A DNA stretch of 64,000 nt from JAKAIY01 sp963809385. Lineage in GTDB: Bacteria; Chloroflexota; Ktedonobacteria; Ktedonobacterales; JADMIN01. The translations under genes were made by a program, and so were the position numbers. Positions within the stretch are counted from its first letter, which is position 1; each line of letters begins with the position of its first letter. Of this stretch, positions 60,501-64,000 are shown one piece after another. The notes below the pieces were generated by a model. It had not been told where the DNA came from. It did not search any database and saw only the letters and a list, made by a program, of their open reading frames with translations. The DNA lies in the NCBI GenBank assembly GCA_963809385.1, contig CAWEJL010000004.1, positions 248,001 to 312,000 on the forward strand, read 5' to 3'.

Positions 60501-60552
60501 GGATCACGCCATGACGTGGATACGGGTTGTGCTTGCCCTGCTTACGCTCCAT
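57535..60552 (-). CDS. Membrane STAND (NB-ARC-like) ATPase with TPR repeats
   Basis: A 1005-residue protein. Two predicted transmembrane helices (about 26-47 and 77-94) lie near the N-terminus, followed by a Pro-rich linker. The NTPase domain starts with the VGRGAELEGL motif, Walker A is GIGGIGKT (187-194), Walker B is LVVIDN (265-270), and LLTARESD gives the sensor-1 region. A winged-helix-like region and then about nine TPR-type helical repeats fill residues 560-1000 (AYTIYKAIDNVWGQGLALQL, QGRFGEAQERYTEALAIHQR and others). STAND proteins with TPR sensors are molecular switches, and some are antiphage sensors. The membrane helices are the only possible effector seen here. It is first in the operon with the PgeF-like and MurE-like genes. 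Confidence 0.88.
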   Translation of the reverse strand: MERKQGKHNPYPRHGVIRALRTIGRWYLWLIVLLPGNIAFNLIQIIATDGPATLTDWSKLSKALLLTRLLPILEQRPLIIAPTIVLAILAIEVARRAHHDWEQERHYLESISQPTILTPMPDGRMQTRKPVALPVPPPEPPSAAPKGPPHDDLGLPQEHFVGRGAELEGLLQALRSPHPHSIIAITGIGGIGKTALADQAIRYLAYEGVYADGIGVVFAQDQTNPTTVLRRALARFDPQRREPAATTASELLKAAQRLLGGKQTLVVIDNVEAGLELVEVVRPLVEAGAVVLLTARESDASISSSAAPSEVGTHLPDDLRSLTTILPLGFLSESEAVNLFTKECGPGNVQDWTPAQRIALDRIIASLGRHTLAVKLAARYAKDTSADLAQLADDLGDPEQVTKLGGGIESIYQKSRDALTPAAQRLFWQFGAFPTSEFGMGAAMRVAATFGDRDPAATIDLLVRRGLASNRQNESFHSPADATRIELHPVLYGFARNEYESASQEDQYKARVEIVRYYGVYSTSVERDALAMDERNIEGALVWAQQTRQLDPVARICVGMQAYWRDYGRNAARQRYLPWGLEAAQQLVRTKAVSDARELLALLKLGNAQFLRIQGKVSEAKRVSGDILRAFKSLKNMRGEGSALVLLALIARDEGESELAVRFLNHAYSIFTVASVKDDAYTALTLSFRGQIREREGIRDTEANADLTEAYTIYKAIDNVWGQGLALQLLGRISLRQGRFGEAQERYTEALAIHQRLQSRRAEAVDISSFGQIAFGRGQYDEAETLYKQSLAIRIETGDKRGEAVDQTLIGQFYRTRKQFELTNTHLTSALPIFRDTGEPRSIGWVTSEMGQLALAQGQWMEAVRLLQDAMGFHATAKDAPAQAVTLRALGDALLAQGNADQAQASYRRALQIATSVGDPFAQGRALIGLAACAWRLKDTERSRSLLDEAVTLGRQGESPLYLAEALDALGALLAQAPRGDQNGAAERAQAKELYQALGVPHTRT

Positions 60553-60770
60553 TTGCCTTAATACTCTCCCTCGCCATCCCCGTCCCTACAGTCTTCCAAA
60601 TCAATCTCTCAACGTCTTGTAATCCATCTTCAGCCGCGACTCCATAAACCTGAGAAGCGCCTAACAATACCATCTATGCGCTAATAGCGTCAATGCGCAC
60701 AAAGAAACGAGATAATGGAAGGAAAGTGTATGATTCAGGGTAGTAGAAACCCTGCAGCGAATAAACAATA

Positions 60771-60977
60771 GCTGTATTCGGAATGCACATGCAGATGCGT
60801 GAAGTCGGCCACCGCGTCCCTCGCTCCTTACCAGCGCCACACCGCATGCGCCCCGCACACGACGCCGCTCCCTCCCCGCATGCGCCAGAGAAGAATCAGG
60901 CTACCGTTTAGCATAGCCCACGCCAACCGCCCACCGCTACGGGCCATCTTGGCTAGGCCAGACGCCGGGTAGGGGCG
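60771..60977. repeat. Direct repeat, copy 2, with a 25-codon dnaE stub
   Basis: Matches 54306-54511 (three differences). Read on the minus strand, GTG 60812 starts MADFTHLHVHSEYS, identical to DnaE, then diverges into YCLFAAGFLLP and stops at 60735. The upstream side (60978 onward) should be the original upstream DNA of dnaE. The region to the cupin gene at 61237 has no other feature I can support. Confidence 0.95.
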
Positions 60978-61236
60978 GTTCAGGTGAGACGCGAACATGC
61001 GACGAGAGCACGATGTAAGGGCGGGCGAGGCAGAGAGCGAGAAGTGATTACGCCCAGGCGCGGCTCCGATGCCTGGAAACGCGCCTGCGGGCGACGCTAG
61101 CTGGTAAGGACACGTCCGCACGGTTGGGACATCAGCGACGGCGCCCGGCATAGCGTGAGTCCAGGGCGGGAAACTTCCGCGCCCTGGACTCGATCGCCAT
61201 TATCCAGATTGTCGTAGATTGCGCGCTTGCGCCGCG

Positions 61237-61734
61237 TTACTCGTGGCCCGGCGGCGGCCCCAGAATCTCCATGTGATACTTCGCGGCGAGGGCCGCCATC
61301 TTGCCAAAATCGGGTGGCCCGGAAGGCTGGGCGCCATCCACGGCTGACTCACCCGCCTCGATGAAGAATTGCTCGACACCCGCGGGGAGGTTGAACTGGA
61401 GAAGCCGCGCGGGCGTATCGCTCGTTACCTGGAACCCATGCGCAATCCCTCTGGGCAGGAAAACAAATGCGCCCGCTCCAGCGACCAATGTCTGCTCGCC
61501 GCAGCGGAAGGTAACTTCGCCCTTCAGGATGTAGAACGGCTCATCTTCACCGTGATGGACGTGCGTCGGAGTAGCGAAGCCAGGAAGGAGCTCCTGCTCG
61601 ATGAGGCCGAACGCGCCGCGCGTGGTGGCGCCAGTCGCCTTCACGGTCATCAAGGTGTCAAGGAACCAGACGGGCTCGCCCGCGTCGTGGGCGATCACAT
61701 ATGGCTGAACCTGGGCGTCGCTGGAATCTTGCAT
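61237..61734 (-). CDS. Cupin-domain protein, quercetinase-like
   Basis: A 165-residue single-cupin protein. Motif 1 is THVHHGEDEPFYILKGEVTF, with His-His-Glu ligands, and motif 2 is FLPRGIAHGFQV, with the last His. FGLIEQELLPGFATP precedes it. Such proteins bind Fe, Mn or Ni; some are quercetin or related dioxygenases and many are unassigned. I use ATG 61734 because GGGAGG lies 9 bases upstream. The divergent MarR-family gene begins 126 bp away, so this is probably its target. Confidence 0.82.
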   Translation of the reverse strand: MQDSSDAQVQPYVIAHDAGEPVWFLDTLMTVKATGATTRGAFGLIEQELLPGFATPTHVHHGEDEPFYILKGEVTFRCGEQTLVAGAGAFVFLPRGIAHGFQVTSDTPARLLQFNLPAGVEQFFIEAGESAVDGAQPSGPPDFGKMAALAAKYHMEILGPPPGHE

Positions 61735-61800
61735 GGCCACTGCCTCCCGAAAGGTATTTAACTGTACTGACGGCGCTGACAGATTCAGCGTGTGAATGAT

Positions 61801-61830
61801 ATAGTAATCTTAGTTGACTAAATAGTAATC
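61801..61830. promoter_or_regulatory. Operator-like repeats between cupin and MarR genes
   Basis: ATAGTAATC occurs twice (61801-61809 and 61822-61830), 21 bp apart, and TTAGTTGACTAA (61810-61821) forms a palindrome-like core between them. They lie in the shared A/T-rich promoter region. This is a typical layout for MarR autoregulation. Confidence 0.6.
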
Positions 61831-61860
61831 AGTATTTCCTATCATGATAAGGAGGAGCGT

Positions 61861-62292
61861 GTGGCGCCCCGCAAGCACATGGGACAGCTACTCTGGGCGC
61901 CGTACCGGGCGCATCTCCTTCGCCTGCACGAGGCGCTCGCGGCGGCAGGCTATCCAGATATCCAGCCAACGCACGGCAACAACCTGTTCCGGCATCTGCG
62001 CCGGGAGGGATCGCGGATCACGGAAATCGCGGAGCAGACCCAACTCACGAAGCAATATATTGGCCACCTGGCGGATTACCTCGAGGAGCGAGGGTACGTA
62101 GAGCGCGTGCCAGACCCGCGAGACAGTCGAGCGAAACTGGTGCGGCTCACCGCCAAAGGGCGAGAAGTGGAGCGGGTAGCGGAGGAGACGCTCCAGCGGC
62201 TGGAGGAGGAAATGGCGGCGCGCCTCGGCGCGGCGCGCATGGCCGCGCTGCGGACGCTGCTCGAAGAACTCGACGCGGCCCTTGAACGCTGA
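61861..62292 (+). CDS. MarR-family transcriptional regulator
   Basis: A 143-residue winged-helix regulator. The recognition region is ITEIAEQTQLTKQYIGHLAD, and YLEERGYVERVPDPRDSRAK, then LVRLTAKGREV, is the classic MarR wing signature (DPRDSRAKLVRLT). MarR proteins release DNA on binding small phenolic compounds or oxidants. The start is GTG 61861 with AAGGAGGAG just upstream. It is divergent from the cupin gene, with operator-like repeats between them. Confidence 0.93.
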   Translation: MAPRKHMGQLLWAPYRAHLLRLHEALAAAGYPDIQPTHGNNLFRHLRREGSRITEIAEQTQLTKQYIGHLADYLEERGYVERVPDPRDSRAKLVRLTAKGREVERVAEETLQRLEEEMAARLGAARMAALRTLLEELDAALER

Positions 62293-62514
62293 CCAGTTCC
62301 CAGCCAGTTGACACCCCCAGTTACGCGCTATGCCGGACGCCAGTCTGGGAGATGTCAGCAGCCGCGCCAGCCCCCATCCAGCAGCCGCGCCACGTCGCGC
62401 GGTGTAGTGTGCGCCTGATCGGCCCTGGCTGTAGATTCGGGATTGCTTTTCGCATACCGAAACTTGACAGCGGAGAGTTGGCTTAGCATACCCCAGCCAC
62501 CCCAACCACCCCAG

Positions 62515-62559
62515 CCTCCACTGCCTCCACTGCCTCCACTGCCTCCACTGCCTCCACTG
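62515..62559. repeat. Five tandem copies of a 9-bp unit
   Basis: CCTCCACTG is repeated five times exactly (62515-62559), preceded by two degenerate CCACCCC-type 9-mers (62493-62510). It is not in a supported gene. The rest of the 62293-62791 gap holds the promoter at 62643. Confidence 0.85.
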
Positions 62560-62642
62560 CGACGCTATGAGCATCCAGATAGGACTCTCCCCTATCGCAG
62601 GCAGCGTCTACGCGCTACGCGTTTTTCCTGATCTCCGCTGCC

Positions 62643-62670
62643 TTGTCAAACTGCCAGACAATGCTATACT
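62643..62670 (+). promoter_or_regulatory. Predicted sigma-70 promoter with extended -10
   Basis: TTGTCA (62643-62648) and TATACT (62665-62670) are 16 bp apart, with TGC just before the -10 box. It lies about 120 bp before the gene at 62792. Confidence 0.65.
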
Positions 62671-62791
62671 CCGCGCAATTCCGCCTGCTCGCGTACTGTC
62701 TCGTTCCCAACTTGACCTGATCTGTCCCAAGCTTGGTCATGGGTGGAGCGCGTGCGGAAGGTGGGGGTCAATGAAAGAGAGATAGTCGTCT

Positions 62792-64000
62792 ATGACCAGC
62801 ACAGGCGGATTCGACGCGGCGGTCCAGGTACGGCGTTCACTTATAGAGAATGTGCTGTTGCGCCTGCTGAGCGATCCCAGCGTCAGCCCACACATCCCAT
62901 CACAGCAGCGCCAAGGCGGCCTTGCGTTCTGGTGGGAGACGCCCCGCCTGTCACTTGCGGACGGCAATGTCGTCGCCCTCACCGTTGACTTGCACGCCGG
63001 CTTTCGGGAGCTATCGTCTGGCCGCATCTTCACGCTCAACGGACCAGCGCGCGTGACGTTGGCGTCGCAGGTCACTGCCGCTGCCACCGGCCCCACGTTA
63101 AGTCTTATACTCGCCGGGGTCGGTGGCCATCAGGCAGTGGATATTAGCGGCCTCCAGATTTCCTATGCGGGACTGACGCCGCCACCGCCCGAGATAAGCG
63201 CCCGAATCCATGATGAGGTTCAAAACCAGGCGGGCGCGCTTGCCGTCATCCTCCGCTCCCAGCTCAACTCGCTCAGAGAGGCCGTTCCGCCGGTAGCGTT
63301 GCCGAATAGCCTGGTCGGCGTGCGTGGGGGAGCCAATCTCTCAGTCGCCACCGTCGGCGTCCATACGTTTGGCCCCGCGACAGGCGACGCGCTCGCCGTT
63401 GGCGCCTCATTGACCGGCGGGGGCGGCGTTGCTACCGCCATGACTGACGCCCTCGCTACCCACCCCACGAGCAACGTCGCTGTCACCGCGCTCGATACCG
63501 CCATCAACCGAACGGTTGCGGGCGTTCTCGGCGAAGGTCTGTTCTTCATGAACGGCGATCATACCCTCCGGCTGGCGCGACTCCAGCAGCTCTCCATCAC
63601 CTTCCGCCCCGGCGCTGTCGAAGCCTCTGGTCGCATCGTGCCGCCATCATCAGGCGACTCTTCATCCGAACTCGTGCTGGCGGATTTTGCGGGAGCGCTC
63701 TTCTCGGTGAGCCTGACTCCATCCATTACGATACCCGGCCAGCTGACACTGACGCCTGGAAGCGCCAACATCCAGCTAGACGCCGCGCCGCGCATCGCCG
63801 TTGACGTCGCGGCCGAAGCCACTGGAGATCTGATCAGTGCGCTCACCCTCGGCATCGTACCGCCAGGAATCGGGGGTATCGCTTCAGAAGTCACCCAAAG
63901 CGCCGTCGTTCCAGCGGAACTGACAGGCGCCATGCATGACCCTGCGAACTGGTCGCAAATCATGTCCGCAGTGTTCGGTGGCGCATACCATGCGCCTACT
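62792..64000 (+). CDS. Hypothetical protein, 3' end outside window
   Basis: The frame is open from ATG 62792 to the window edge (403 codons). It has a short AGAGAGA 10 bases upstream and a good promoter at 62643. The protein starts MTSTGGFDAAVQVRRSLIEN and has no signal peptide. It is rich in beta-strand-type segments with long hydrophobic patches (LADGNVVALTVDLHAGFREL, RIFTLNGPARVTLASQVTAA), then an Ala/Gly-rich middle and a second repeat-like half (LARLQQLSITFRPGAVEASG). The two similar halves and the lipid-binding-like pattern made me think of TULIP/P47 proteins, but I cannot show this. Confidence 0.55.
   Translation, partial: MTSTGGFDAAVQVRRSLIENVLLRLLSDPSVSPHIPSQQRQGGLAFWWETPRLSLADGNVVALTVDLHAGFRELSSGRIFTLNGPARVTLASQVTAAATGPTLSLILAGVGGHQAVDISGLQISYAGLTPPPPEISARIHDEVQNQAGALAVILRSQLNSLREAVPPVALPNSLVGVRGGANLSVATVGVHTFGPATGDALAVGASLTGGGGVATAMTDALATHPTSNVAVTALDTAINRTVAGVLGEGLFFMNGDHTLRLARLQQLSITFRPGAVEASGRIVPPSSGDSSSELVLADFAGALFSVSLTPSITIPGQLTLTPGSANIQLDAAPRIAVDVAAEATGDLISALTLGIVPPGIGGIASEVTQSAVVPAELTGAMHDPANWSQIMSAVFGGAYHAPT

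Larger units (their letters stand above)
54512..60770. mobile_element. 6.26 kb block between direct repeats at the 5' end of dnaE
   Basis: The block lies between the two repeat copies. It contains, on the minus strand, a STAND-TPR gene, a PgeF-like gene and a MurE-like gene with 40 and 51 bp gaps, plus a non-coding left part (54512-55007) with three long inverted repeats. Base use is visibly richer in A/T than the flanks. No integrase, transposase or resolvase is recognisable. The simplest reading is an insertion at dnaE codon 14 that duplicated about 206 bp, leaving dnaE with an intact promoter copy. Tandem duplication followed by deletion, or a misassembly at a repeat, are alternatives. Confidence 0.6.

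Noticed and set aside
62515..62559. CRISPR array
   Set aside because: The units are 9 bp in direct contact with no spacers, and no cas gene is present.

Overview
This 64 kb window is GC-rich bacterial chromosome, mostly housekeeping and environmental-sensing genes. The gene set points to a free-living, probably soil-type bacterium. It includes a Ser/Thr kinase joined to a zinc ribbon and FHA domain, a sigma-54 factor with a zinc-ribbon insert, an EF-G-like protein, LVIVD and WD-type propellers, YggT and GlsB membrane proteins and a membrane STAND-TPR protein. This mix is what I would expect of a Chloroflexota member, perhaps Ktedonobacteria-like. That is inference: there is no rRNA here to test it.

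Layout. 0-8 kb: partial galU, a membrane protein, a methyltransferase, a complete copper operon (csoR-copA-copZ) with a visible operator, a decayed gene, and a CynX-like transporter. 8-28 kb: kinase-FHA protein, MidA-type methyltransferase, lipA, a DUF4388 protein, fusA2-type EF-G, a small Sm/Hfq-like protein, groES-groEL, a zinc alcohol-dehydrogenase-like protein, a glutaredoxin-thioredoxin reductase fusion, aroE, two exported proteins and a GAF/PAS histidine kinase. 27.7-38.5 kb: a catabolic region. A leftward unit carries an ABC importer, creatininase-family hydrolase, cupin, 2-hydroxyacid dehydrogenase, LVIVD protein and Gfo/Idh oxidoreductase. A divergent rightward unit carries a split UxaA/SuyAB-like lyase and a FadR-type regulator, and several operator-like repeats lie between the units. 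38.6-50.8 kb: tRNA-Thr(CGT), small membrane proteins, tldD/tldE, a CcoS-like microprotein, rpoN behind a textbook -24/-12 promoter, and an anti-sigma-like propeller protein.

50.8-61 kb is the most unusual part. dnaE (minus strand) carries about eight single-base frame breaks, all in its first third. Its first 14 codons plus about 165 bp of upstream DNA occur again 6,465 bp away, so a near-identical repeat of about 206 bp flanks a 6.26 kb block. That block is visibly richer in A/T than its surroundings. It holds an operon of a two-TM STAND-TPR protein, a PgeF-like protein and a MurE-like ligase, followed by three back-to-back long inverted repeats. The layout looks like an insertion that disrupted dnaE and rebuilt it behind a duplicated 5' end, although an assembly fault must be excluded. 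I regard this block as the best candidate for an undescribed system.

61-64 kb: a divergent cupin/MarR pair with operator-like repeats, a 9-bp minisatellite, and a long open frame running off the right edge.
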